A DNA stretch of 64,000 bases, taken from Fodinibacter sp038258215 (lineage in GTDB: Bacteria > Actinomycetota > Actinomycetes > Actinomycetales > Dermatophilaceae). This document shows, in pieces, positions 7,813 to 15,580 of this stretch. Under the pieces are notes generated by a model. The model saw only the letters and a program-made list of their open reading frames with translations, searched no databases and was not told the DNA's origin. A program made the position numbers and the translations under genes. Numbering within the stretch: the first letter of the stretch is position 1; each line of letters starts with the position of its first letter. The stretch covers positions 1-64,000 of the forward strand of contig JBBSQC010000004.1 in the NCBI GenBank assembly GCA_038258215.1. The letters are read 5' to 3'.

Positions 7813-9261
7813 TCAGGAGCAGATGTCCTGGTCAGCGGTGCGCTTCTCGATGGCCTGCGTCGGCTCCGGTGACGGCGCAGACACCGTGGGCGGCGGCAGC
7901 GGTGCCGTGCCCACCCGGTTCGGGATCTCGCCGACATCCGGCGCCCCGGCCCCCAGCGTGACCCGGACGACGTCATCGAGAGCGGCGTTCTCCCGCACCT
8001 TCGCACCCTTGAAGGCCGCGGCCACCGTGCGCGCAGCCTCCTTGTGACCCGTGCCGTACTCCACGACGACCCCCGTGGGGCGCTCCGTCGAGTTGGCGGA
8101 GGTGACCTGGTCGAAGCCCTGGACGGTGAGGGCCTCGGCGGCCTGTCCGGCCAACCCCGAGGCGCCGGTCGCGTTGACGACCTCGACGCCGATGTCGGCT
8201 GGGCTCACGGTGAGGGGCTCGGTGCTCGCCGCCGGTGCGGGCGCCTGTCCGGGCACCTCGTCGTCACGCAGGGCCGACCACAGGTCGTCGGCGCTGGCGC
8301 TCCACTGCACCCGGTTGGGGTCCTGGGGGTAGTCCTCGACGGGGACGGTGATGAACTCGACGTTCTTGACGCCGATGTTCTTGACGCTGGACGCGAGGTC
8401 CTTCATCGTGCCGATGCCGAAGTCGGTGTCGGTCGTGAGCGACTGGGTCGCCGCGTCGAGGAAGCCGAAGAGCCGGTCCGGGCGCAGCAGCAGCGATGTG
8501 CGCGTCGCCTCCTGGACGACCGAGGACAGGAACGCCTGCTGGCGCTTGATCCGGCCGAGGTCCGAGCCGTCGCCGAGGGTGTAGCGGGCCCGCACGTAGC
8601 CCAGGGCCTGCGCGCCGTCGAGGACGTGCCGACCGGGGGTCAGCGTGAGCTTCGCCTTCGGGTCGTCGATGCCCTCCGTGGTGCACACCGGCACCCCACC
8701 GAGCGCGTCGACCATGTCGCGGAACCCGCTGAAGTCGACGACCGCGAAGTGGTCGATGAACAGCCCCGTGTTGCCCTCCACGGTGTTGATGAGGCAGCCG
8801 GGGCCACCGATGCTGTACATCGCGTTCCACTGCTGCACCGTCCACTGGTCCTTCGGCACCGTGGCCGAGCACCTCGGCGGCGCCTTGACCATCGAGTCCC
8901 GCGGGACCGACACGATGCTCACGTGCTCCCGATCGGCCGACACGTGCGCGATGAGGGTGGTGTCCGACCGGGCGCCCGACGTCAGGGACGCTCCTGGCAC
9001 GCCCTGGCCGTCGCGGCTGTCGGAGCCGATGAGCAGGATGTTCAACGGCCCGTCCGCGACCTTGTCGGGCCGGTCGCCGAGCATGCTGCTGATGTCGAGC
9101 CGGTGGATGTTGCCCTCCAGGCGCCACCACGCGAACCCGACGGCGGACACCACGACGAGGGCCACCACCGTCAGGGCGACGAGCACGCGGCGTCGCCGAG
9201 AGTGACGCGGTGGGGGACCGCTGTCGGGGTGTTGGTCACGGGGGGTTGCGTCGGCTGACAA
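7813..9261 (-). CDS. LytR-CpsA-Psr (LCP) family cell-wall ligase with LytR_C domain
   Basis: Membrane-anchored enzyme of 482 residues expected to transfer polyprenyl-linked glycopolymers to peptidoglycan. A cytoplasmic Arg-rich leader (RHSRRRR) precedes one helix at about residues 25-47. The LCP domain (about 75-250) has the marker motifs NILLIGSDSRDG, ARSDTTLIAHV, VSVPRDSMV, and the Arg-containing RARYTLGDGSDLGRIKRQQ. A LytR_C domain (about 365-445, starting IGVEVVNATG) and a Pro-rich end follow. The start is a TTG at 9261, with GAAGGAG at good spacing upstream; no ATG or GTG lies in frame nearby. It is divergent from the PBP gene at 9394, so the two wall genes share a 132-bp promoter region. 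Confidence 0.92.
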   Translation of the reverse strand: MSADATPRDQHPDSGPPPRHSRRRRVLVALTVVALVVVSAVGFAWWRLEGNIHRLDISSMLGDRPDKVADGPLNILLIGSDSRDGQGVPGASLTSGARSDTTLIAHVSADREHVSIVSVPRDSMVKAPPRCSATVPKDQWTVQQWNAMYSIGGPGCLINTVEGNTGLFIDHFAVVDFSGFRDMVDALGGVPVCTTEGIDDPKAKLTLTPGRHVLDGAQALGYVRARYTLGDGSDLGRIKRQQAFLSSVVQEATRTSLLLRPDRLFGFLDAATQSLTTDTDFGIGTMKDLASSVKNIGVKNVEFITVPVEDYPQDPNRVQWSASADDLWSALRDDEVPGQAPAPAASTEPLTVSPADIGVEVVNATGASGLAGQAAEALTVQGFDQVTSANSTERPTGVVVEYGTGHKEAARTVAAAFKGAKVRENAALDDVVRVTLGAGAPDVGEIPNRVGTAPLPPPTVSAPSPEPTQAIEKRTADQDICS

Positions 9262-9393
9262 CGCGGCTCCTTCGGTCCGGGCCCGTTCGCAGAACACGAG
9301 GGCGCAGTGCGGTCCACGAAGGACCCGCAGCCTCCAAGGGTAGGACCGCCACCTGAGAGAACGCTGGACAGCCGGTCGTAGTTGGATGGGGGC

Positions 9394-11283
9394 ATGAGGA
9401 CCCGAGTAGTCGTCGCCGTCGCCGTCGTCGTCGTGCTCGCCCTGGGGGCTGGTGTGCTGTTTTGGCAGCACCAGAAGGAGGGCGAACGGGATGCTGCCGC
9501 GCGGGCGACGCTCACGGCATACGTGGCCGGGTGGACGGCCAAGGACATGGGTGCCGTTCCCTTCCAGGACCCTGCGGCGCCAGCGGACTTCGCCGCGACC
9601 GTCAAGGGTCTCGGCGATGCGCCGGTGGAGGCCGAGGGAGCGCCCCTGACCCGTGACGGCGACACCGCCCGCAGCGAGGTCACGCTCACGTGGACCCTTG
9701 CTGCGGACGTGCCGTGGACGTATGCCGTGCCGGTCCGACTCGTGGACGTCGACGGGCGGTGGCTGGTGGCGGCGCCAGAGGCCGGCTCGCCCTGGCAGCC
9801 CGACCTCGGCACCGGGGAGACGATGTCGACGACGCAGACCACCGGGCAGCGCGGCGACGTGCTCGACCGCGACGGTGACCCCCTCATGCCGGCGAGCACG
9901 GTGCACATCATCTCCCTCGACCCCGTGCAGGCCACCCCGAAGTCCGCGGCAGCCCTCGAGGGGGTGGTGGGTTCGACACCCGGCTCCCTCGTGGACGCGC
10001 TCGCGAAGGCCACGACCTCGGGCTCGAAGGCCCCGATCCCCGTCGTCACCTACCGCAGGTCGGACTACGGCCCGCGCAAGGCCGCCCTCGACGACATCGC
10101 GGGTGTGATCGACAGCGAGGACCAGCTGCCCCTGGCCCGCACCCGCACCTTCGGGCAGCCGATGCTCGGCACCGTCGGCGAGGTCACCGCCGAGATGGTC
10201 GAGAAGAGCGACGGTCGGTATGCCGCGGGCGACCGCGCCGGGCGCAGCGGACTCCAGGCGCAGTACGACGAGCGGCTCGCCGGGTCGGCGGGCATCACCG
10301 TCGTCTCGAGCTCCGATGCGGTGCTCTTCGAGATGGCGCCGCAGGACGGCGCCGACGTCGAGACGACGCTCGACCCCACCACCCAGGCGGCCGCCGAGAA
10401 GGCCCTCGCCGACGCCGACCTCACGGTGCCCGGCGCCCTCGTCGCGCTCGACGTGAAGACCGGAGAGGTGCTTGCTTCCGCCAACTCCCCGACCTCCGGC
10501 TTCGACCGGGCCATCACCGGGAGATACCCGCCCGGGTCGACCTTCAAGGTCGCGACGTCCTACGCCTACCTCACCCGGGGGATCACGACCCCGACGTCGA
10601 CGGTGCCGTGCCCGGCATCGGTCACCATCGACGGGCGCAAGTTCCGCAACTACGCGGGCGAGTCGGTCGGGGGGAAGCCTACGTTCTTCGAGGACTTCAC
10701 GATCTCCTGCAACACGGCCTTCGTCGGCCTGTCACCGAAGCTCGAGAGCGCCGACCTGCGCACGGCATCCGGCGCCCTGGGCGTGGGTGCCGACTGGGGC
10801 GACACGGTGGGGGTGGCGGACGCGTTCCCCGGCAGCATCCCGGAGACCAAGAAGGGCACCGACGCCGCCTCGGCCGCGATCGGCCAGGGCCGCAACGAGG
10901 TCTCGCCCCTGTCGCTCGCGGTGATGGTGGGCAGCATCGGGCGCGGCACCTACCTCCCACCCGTGCTCGTGCGCGACCCGGAGGGCGCGGCCGCCCGCCC
11001 GGCGGCGCTCGACGGGGAGGCGGTGGCAGACATCCGCTCGATGATGGCCTCGGTCGTGACCAGCGGCACGGGCACAGCACTGCGCTCCACGCCCGGTGGG
11101 CCGGTGCGGGGCAAGACCGGCACGGCCGAGCACGGCGAGGACCCCGACGCCCTGCCCCGCGTGTGGTTCGTCGGCTACCAGGGCAGCGTGGCCTTCGCCG
11201 TGCTCGTCGAGGAGGGCAAGAGCGGTGGCACGGTGGCCGCCCCGATCGCCAAGGCCTTCCTCACCATCCTCGCCAAGGGCTGA
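9394..11283 (+). CDS. Penicillin-binding protein, class B, with MecA_N (NTF2-like) domain
   Basis: Peptidoglycan transpeptidase (629 aa) anchored by one N-terminal helix (about residues 4-24). An NTF2-like MecA_N domain (about 30-140) and a PBP dimerisation domain (about 150-300) precede the transpeptidase domain (about 325-629). Its three active-site motifs are all present: Ser382-x-x-Lys385 in GSTFK, Ser438-Cys-Asn440, and Lys574-Thr-Gly in KTGTAE, so it should be active and bind beta-lactams. The ATG at 9394 follows GGGGG; an upstream in-frame start at 9382 is less likely. The domain order is that of actinobacterial PBPs related to MecA/PBP2a, which by itself does not prove beta-lactam resistance. 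A strong terminator follows at 11349. Confidence 0.93.
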   Translation: MRTRVVVAVAVVVVLALGAGVLFWQHQKEGERDAAARATLTAYVAGWTAKDMGAVPFQDPAAPADFAATVKGLGDAPVEAEGAPLTRDGDTARSEVTLTWTLAADVPWTYAVPVRLVDVDGRWLVAAPEAGSPWQPDLGTGETMSTTQTTGQRGDVLDRDGDPLMPASTVHIISLDPVQATPKSAAALEGVVGSTPGSLVDALAKATTSGSKAPIPVVTYRRSDYGPRKAALDDIAGVIDSEDQLPLARTRTFGQPMLGTVGEVTAEMVEKSDGRYAAGDRAGRSGLQAQYDERLAGSAGITVVSSSDAVLFEMAPQDGADVETTLDPTTQAAAEKALADADLTVPGALVALDVKTGEVLASANSPTSGFDRAITGRYPPGSTFKVATSYAYLTRGITTPTSTVPCPASVTIDGRKFRNYAGESVGGKPTFFEDFTISCNTAFVGLSPKLESADLRTASGALGVGADWGDTVGVADAFPGSIPETKKGTDAASAAIGQGRNEVSPLSLAVMVGSIGRGTYLPPVLVRDPEGAAARPAALDGEAVADIRSMMASVVTSGTGTALRSTPGGPVRGKTGTAEHGEDPDALPRVWFVGYQGSVAFAVLVEEGKSGGTVAAPIAKAFLTILAKG

Positions 11284-11348
11284 CCCGGGCCCTCCCTCCC
11301 TCCCCCCTCCCCGGCATCGCGGACGTGGGTGAAGGCACGGAAACGAGA

Positions 11349-11379
11349 AGGCCCCCGCCCGGATGCCGGGTGGGGGCCT
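11349..11379. terminator. Bidirectional intrinsic terminator
   Basis: Stem of 14 bp with arms AGGCCCCCGCCCGG and CCGGGTGGGGGCCT (one G-T pair) around a 3-nt loop, between the convergent PBP and cold shock genes. Confidence 0.85.
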
Positions 11380-11419
11380 GCTCGAGGACTCCTGCGTCAG
11401 GAGCCTTGGGACGTCTGGG

Positions 11420-11623
11420 TCAGATCGTGCGGACTGCGTCGGCCTGCGGACCCTTGGGGCCCTGGGTGACCTCGAACTCGACGCGCTGGGCCTCGTCGAG
11501 GCTGCGGTAGCCCTGGGTGTCGATGGCGGAGTAGTGGACGAAGACGTCGGGGCCCCCGCCGTCCTGCTCGATGAACCCGAAGCCCTTCTCGGCGTTGAAC
11601 CACTTCACGGTGCCCTGTGCCAT
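11420..11623 (-). CDS. Cold shock protein (CspA family)
   Basis: Single-domain nucleic-acid-binding protein (67 aa, the usual length). It carries both RNA-binding motifs, RNP1 KGFGFIEQ and RNP2 VFVHYSAI, and the family start MAQGTVKWFN. It probably works as an RNA chaperone that keeps mRNA single-stranded. The ATG at 11623 has only a distant purine tract (GAAAGAG, about 13 bp upstream), and about 180 bp of non-coding DNA lies before it, leaving room for a structured 5' UTR as in other csp genes. No thermosensor fold was worked out. Confidence 0.95.
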   Translation of the reverse strand: MAQGTVKWFNAEKGFGFIEQDGGGPDVFVHYSAIDTQGYRSLDEAQRVEFEVTQGPKGPQADAVRTI

Positions 11624-11802
11624 ATCTGGGGTGACTCTTTCTGTGTGTAACGCTCGGCCGGCACACGTCGCACCGACCGGGGATGCGAGCTCCCGGCCCC
11701 TTGAGGCACGTGGTGTTCGGACCTACGAGGACGTGGTGGCGCCGCAACCGGCACCGAACCTAGCACTGGCTCGGGCTACTCGCCGGTTGCGGCGAGCGAC
11801 GT

Positions 11803-12207
11803 TCAGGCAGTGGGATCGGCGGCCCGGACGGTGAGGACGTTGCACGGTGCATCGAGCAGGACGTGTTGCGCAGTGGAGCCCGTGATGAGCTTGCCGACGG
11901 GGCTGCGCCGACGCAGACCGATGACGAGGAGGCTCGCCCCGACCTCGACGGCCACGTCGAGCAGCTCCTGCGCGGCCGGCAGGCCACGCGTGGGCTGCCG
12001 CACCTCGTGCTCGACGCCCTTCTCACCCAGCTGGGTGCCGATCGCGTCGAGGTCCTGTGCCGTGGCGAAGCTCGGGTCGCTGAAGTCACCGTTGGCACCG
12101 GTGTTGACGACGACGAGCCGCTCGTTCCTGAGCGCGGCCTCCTCGATCGCGGTGTCGAGGGCGGCCAGGCCCTCGGGCCGCGGGGTGTATCCGACGACGA
12201 TGGTCAT
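11803..12207 (-). CDS. Universal stress protein (UspA family)
   Basis: Single Usp domain of 134 residues. It begins TIVVGYTPRPEGLAALDTA, and ends with the nucleotide-binding region IGLRRRSPVGKLITGSTAQHVL, close to the G-2x-G-9x-G(S/T) motif of the ATP-binding class, followed by APCNVLTV. It is likely an ATP-binding stress or dormancy protein; the precise role is not predictable. The start is the ATG at 12207, with GAGAGGGAAGAGA just upstream. The reading frame stays open for another 69 codons upstream, but this part is encoded by the 39-bp tandem repeats and is Pro/Arg-rich, so I treat it as leader DNA. Confidence 0.9.
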   Translation of the reverse strand: MTIVVGYTPRPEGLAALDTAIEEAALRNERLVVVNTGANGDFSDPSFATAQDLDAIGTQLGEKGVEHEVRQPTRGLPAAQELLDVAVEVGASLLVIGLRRRSPVGKLITGSTAQHVLLDAPCNVLTVRAADPTA

Positions 12208-12274
12208 GGTGGTCTCTTCCCTCTCGCGGGGCGCGAGTCCTTCGGTGGTGGCCCGGGATGTCGGGGCCGGGTGG

Positions 12275-12411
12275 GGTGGGGTGGGGCTGGGCCTGACTGG
12301 GTTGCGGGGCCAAGGTGGGGTGGGGCTGGGCCTGACTGGGTTGCGGGGCCAAGGTGGGGTGGGGCTGGGCCTGACTGGGTCGTGGGTCGTGGGTCGTGAG
12401 TCGTGAGTCGT
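12275..12411. repeat. 39-bp tandem repeat (about 2.7 copies) plus short TCGTGRG repeats in the usp leader
   Basis: Two full, essentially identical 39-bp units (12275-12313 and 12314-12352) and a third partial unit to about 12380, each containing GGTGGGGTGGGGCTGGGCC. They run directly into four or five 7-bp units (GTCGTGG then GTCGTGA, to 12411). The block sits 70-200 bp upstream of the universal stress gene start and between it and the sugar-transporter terminator. The G-rich strand could form G-quadruplex-like structure. Identical units suggest recent expansion. Confidence 0.85.
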
Positions 12412-12457
12412 CACGCGTGAGGCCTGGGTGGGCTGCGGGGTAGATGTGTCCCGGCGA

Positions 12458-12498
12458 CGGGACGCCGCACCTGTGGTGCAACCAGGTGCGGCGTCCCG
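12458..12498 (-). terminator. Intrinsic terminator of the sugar ABC operon
   Basis: Perfect 16-bp stem (arms CGGGACGCCGCACCTG and complement) with a 9-nt loop, 6 bp after the stop codon of the ATPase gene. Confidence 0.85.
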
Positions 12499-12504
12499 GG
12501 TCGA

Positions 12505-13335
12505 TCAGGACTCCAGCGTCGTCGCGCCCGTCATGATGGCGACGCCGTCGCCCATGTCGTGCGACTGCGGCGTGATGACTCCTGCGCAGCCGCCGAGGCG
12601 CTGGATGTGGATCCGGTCGGCCACCTCCCAGACGTGGGGCATGTTGTGACTGATGAGGATCACCGCCAGCCCGCTGTCTCGCAGCTGCTTGATCATGTCG
12701 AGGACCATCCCCGACTCCTTGACGCCCAGTGCCGCCGTCGGCTCGTCGAGGACGACGACGTTGGACCCGAAGGCCGCGGCACGAGCCACCGCCACCGCCT
12801 GGCGCTGGCCACCGGAGAGCGTCTCGACCGCCTGACCCATGTTCTGGATCGTCTGGATGCCGAGCTTCTGCACGGACTCACCCGCCCGCTTGCTCATGCC
12901 CTTCTTGTCGAGCATCCGGAGCACCGAGCCGAGGATGCCGGGGCGGCGCTCCTCGCGGGCGAGGTACAGGTTGCTCGCGATGTCGAGTGCGGGGATCACG
13001 GCGAGCTGTTGGTAGACCGTCTCGATCCCGGCGTCGCGGGCGTCCTGCGGCCGCTTGAAGTGCACCGGCGAGCCGTCGAGCTGGATCGACCCGGAGTCCG
13101 GGACGTAGGCCCCGGTGAGGCACTTGATGAGGGTCGACTTGCCGGCCCCGTTGTCACCGATGACCGCGAGGACCTCGCCCCGGTAGAGGTCGACGTTGAC
13201 CCCGTCGAGTCCGACGACCCGACCGAAGGTGATGATGATGTCGCGGGCCGAGAGGATCGGGTCGGCGTCGTAGATGTGCCGCCGGTCCTCGGGGATCGCG
13301 TCGTGGGTGAGGGGTAGTCGTTCGACGGTGCTCAT
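12505..13335 (-). CDS. Sugar ABC transporter ATP-binding protein (single-domain, FrcA-like)
   Basis: Cytoplasmic ATPase of a monosaccharide importer (276 aa). Walker A is GDNGAGKST (about residues 60-68), the signature is LSGGQRQAVAVARA, Walker B is VVVLDEPTAAL, and the switch His lies in LISHNMP. It has one ATPase domain, whereas RbsA/XylG-type partners have two; single-domain forms are typical of the fructose-type FrcA subfamily. It overlaps the permease stop codon by 4 nt (ATGA), so it is translationally coupled as third gene of the operon binding protein - permease - ATPase. A strong terminator follows. The substrate is inferred only from subfamily and could be fructose, ribose or another monosaccharide. 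Confidence 0.92.
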   Translation of the reverse strand: MSTVERLPLTHDAIPEDRRHIYDADPILSARDIIITFGRVVGLDGVNVDLYRGEVLAVIGDNGAGKSTLIKCLTGAYVPDSGSIQLDGSPVHFKRPQDARDAGIETVYQQLAVIPALDIASNLYLAREERRPGILGSVLRMLDKKGMSKRAGESVQKLGIQTIQNMGQAVETLSGGQRQAVAVARAAAFGSNVVVLDEPTAALGVKESGMVLDMIKQLRDSGLAVILISHNMPHVWEVADRIHIQRLGGCAGVITPQSHDMGDGVAIMTGATTLES

Positions 13336-14357
13336 GCCTTCACCTTCCGGATCCACTGGTCGATCGCGACCGCGACGATGACGAGGACGCCGATCGCGAG
13401 GTAGCGCCACTGCTGGTCGACCCCGAGCTGGGAGAGACCGAACGCGAACGTCTGCACGATCAGGGCCCCGATGAGGGTCCCGACCAGGGTGCCGCGACCA
13501 CCGAAGAGGCTGGTGCCACCGATGACGACGGCGGTGATGCTCTGGAGGTTGGCGTCCGGCACGGCGTTGGGAGTGGCCGCACCGGCTCGACCGATGAGGA
13601 TCCACGCCGCGATGCCGTAGATCAGGCCGGCGACGGTGTAGACGGCGAGGAGGATCCGCTTGCTCGGCACACCCGAGAGGCGGGCGGACTCCGGATCGTC
13701 ACCCACGGCATACACGTAGCGACCCCAGGCCGTCTGGGAGAGGACGAACCCCATGACGGCGTAGATGAGGACCACCACGACGATGCCCCAGGTCAGCCGG
13801 AACGCCCCGATGCCGAACCCTTCACCGAGGAAGTTCAGCAGCCGGGGTAACCGGTCGGCCTGGATGCTCGCGCCACCGGAGTAGAGGAGCGCGATGGCCG
13901 TGAAGATGCTCAGCGTGCCTAGGGTGACGATGAACGGTGGCAGGTTGATCCGCGTGACGAGGAACCCGTTGAGGGCCCCGGCCGCGGTTGCGAGCGCGAT
14001 GCCGATGGCCAGCGCGAGGATGGCCGGGATGCCGTCGTCAGCGGCGAGCGAGGCCATCACCATCATCGACAGCACCATCACGGCGCCGACCGACAGGTCG
14101 ATCCCCGCGGTGAGGATGACCAGGGTCTGCCCGACGGCCAGAGCGGCCACGATGGCGGTCTGCTGGAACAGGATCCCCATCGAGTTGGCCGTGAAGAACG
14201 TCGGGGTCGCGATGAAGAACCCCACGAAGGCGATGAGCAGCAGGAAGAGCGGGCTCAGCCAGGGACGTCCGTGCAGCTGGTGCTGCACCTGCTGGAGCGG
14301 GGACTGCCGCCGCCGAGCGAACTCGGCGGCCGCAGCAGAACCAGTCGTGGTCGACAT
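13332..14357 (-). CDS. Sugar ABC transporter permease (RbsC/FrcC class)
   Basis: Integral membrane subunit (341 aa from the ATG at 14357; a GTG two codons upstream, overlapping the preceding stop, is an alternative). About eight to ten hydrophobic segments are visible, starting at SPLFLLLIAFVGFFIATPTF. It contains the family-typical VILTAGIDLSVGAVM loop, GFLVTRINLPPFIVTLGTL, and the ATPase-contacting region AVGDDPESARLSGV. It pairs with the binding protein encoded just upstream (stop and start overlap) and the ATPase downstream. Expression should follow the LacI-controlled promoter at 15509-15558. Confidence 0.92.
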   Translation of the reverse strand: MSTTTGSAAAAEFARRRQSPLQQVQHQLHGRPWLSPLFLLLIAFVGFFIATPTFFTANSMGILFQQTAIVAALAVGQTLVILTAGIDLSVGAVMVLSMMVMASLAADDGIPAILALAIGIALATAAGALNGFLVTRINLPPFIVTLGTLSIFTAIALLYSGGASIQADRLPRLLNFLGEGFGIGAFRLTWGIVVVVLIYAVMGFVLSQTAWGRYVYAVGDDPESARLSGVPSKRILLAVYTVAGLIYGIAAWILIGRAGAATPNAVPDANLQSITAVVIGGTSLFGGRGTLVGTLIGALIVQTFAFGLSQLGVDQQWRYLAIGVLVIVAVAIDQWIRKVKA

Positions 14358-14359
14358 GG

Positions 14360-15469
14360 TCACTTGCCCCAGCAGATCGCGGCGCCCTTGGCGGAGTCGA
14401 TGCTGTCGACTCCGTCAACGGGCTCGTCGGTGACGAGGGCGACACCGGTGTCGAAGAAGTCAAGACCGTCGGTGGTCTTGGGTGCCTCGCCACCGCGGGC
14501 GATCTTCGCGACCGCCTCCATGCCCATCGTCGCCATCTTCAGCGGGTACTGCTGCGCGGTGGCGCCGATGACTCCCGACTTCACCGAGTCGACCCCGGCG
14601 CAGCCACCGTCGACGGACACGATGATGGCCTTCTTGCCACCAGCCTCCAGGGCGGCGTTCGCACCCACGGCGGTGGGCTCGTTGATCGTGTAGACGAGGT
14701 TGATGCCGGGGTTCTTGGCCAGGCACTTCTCCATGGCGCTGCGACCGCCGTCCTCCGCGCCGTTGCCGGCCTCGTTGCAGACGATGGTGTAGTCGCCACC
14801 CTTGCCACCGGTGTACTTACCGGTCTTGGCCTCGTCGCCGTTCTTCTGGGCGTCGGCCACGTCGATGCCCATGCCCTCGAGGAAGCCCTGGTCACGGTTG
14901 TAGTCGACCGAGACGATCTTGTCGTCGAAGAGGTCAAGCAGGGCGATCGTCGCCGCCTTGCCGTCGAGGGTTGCCGCCGCCCACTGGCCGTCGAGCGTGC
15001 CCGCGGCCCGGTTGTCGGTGGCGAACGTGATGTCGACGGTGTCGGCGGGGTCGGGCGGGGTGTCGAGAGCGATGACGTAGAGCCCCGCGTCGCGGGCCTT
15101 CTTGATCGCCGCGTTGACGCCGGTGGACATCGGCGTGATGAGGATGCCCTTGTCGCCACGGGCGGTGGCGTCCTCGATGGCCGTGATCTGGCCCTGGTCG
15201 TCACCCTCCTGCTTGCCGGAGGCGACGGTGAGCTTGACGTTGTTCTTGCCCGCGTCGGCCTGCGCGCCCTTCTGCATGGCGACGAAGAAGGGGTTGGTGG
15301 AGTCCTTGGTGATGAGCGTGACGCCGACCGCTGCCTCGCCGCCGTCGCCACCGCTGTCGGAAGGACTCTCCCGGTTGCAAGCTGTGGCGGTGAGGGCGAG
15401 GCCGACGATGCCGGCACAGGCGAGCGCCCGGCGGGTGGAGCCCGGGGACGAGATGTGAGGGGTGTGCAT
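14360..15469 (-). CDS. Sugar-binding lipoprotein of ABC transporter (FrcB/RbsB class)
   Basis: Extracytoplasmic substrate-binding protein (369 aa). It has a lipoprotein signal: Arg residues, a hydrophobic stretch ACAGIVGLALTATAC and the lipid-modified Cys31, followed by a Ser/Gly/Asp linker. The mature part is a periplasmic-binding type 1 fold (about residues 46-360) with ITKDSTNPFFVAMQKGA, the hinge-region YTINEPTAVGANAAL and VDGGCAGVDSV. The YTINEP segment and overall pattern are closest in my recollection to the fructose-type FrcB group. An AAGGAG ribosome site precedes the ATG. It is the first gene of the transporter operon, right behind the operator-promoter described separately. Confidence 0.92.
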   Translation of the reverse strand: MHTPHISSPGSTRRALACAGIVGLALTATACNRESPSDSGGDGGEAAVGVTLITKDSTNPFFVAMQKGAQADAGKNNVKLTVASGKQEGDDQGQITAIEDATARGDKGILITPMSTGVNAAIKKARDAGLYVIALDTPPDPADTVDITFATDNRAAGTLDGQWAAATLDGKAATIALLDLFDDKIVSVDYNRDQGFLEGMGIDVADAQKNGDEAKTGKYTGGKGGDYTIVCNEAGNGAEDGGRSAMEKCLAKNPGINLVYTINEPTAVGANAALEAGGKKAIIVSVDGGCAGVDSVKSGVIGATAQQYPLKMATMGMEAVAKIARGGEAPKTTDGLDFFDTGVALVTDEPVDGVDSIDSAKGAAICWGK

Positions 15470-15508
15470 GGTGCGAACTCTCCTTTGAGCGTTGGTGTGA
15501 CATCGTCA

Positions 15509-15558
15509 CTGACAACGTTGTCAGGGACATTTCTAGCGCTCCCTTGCGCTCACGTCAA
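15509..15558 (-). promoter_or_regulatory. Promoter and LacI operator O1 of the sugar ABC operon
   Basis: On the minus strand a -35 TTGACG (15553-15558) and -10 TAGAAA (15530-15535) are separated by exactly 17 bp. The perfect 16-bp palindrome CTGACAACGTTGTCAG (15509-15524) sits at the expected transcription start, the usual place for a LacI-family repressor site with its central CG. A further imperfect site, GTGAC-ATC-GTCAC, lies at 15497-15509. Confidence 0.85.
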
Positions 15559-15580
15559 CCCATGGGATACATATTGTGCC

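Noticed and set aside
9394..11283. Acquired mecA-type resistance gene
   Set aside because: Composition equals that of the neighbours and it sits beside an LCP wall gene; MecA_N domains are normal in housekeeping actinobacterial PBPs.
12208..12414. 69-residue N-terminal extension of the universal stress protein
   Set aside because: Encoded by the 39-bp tandem repeats, low-complexity, and a good ribosome site precedes the internal ATG at 12207.
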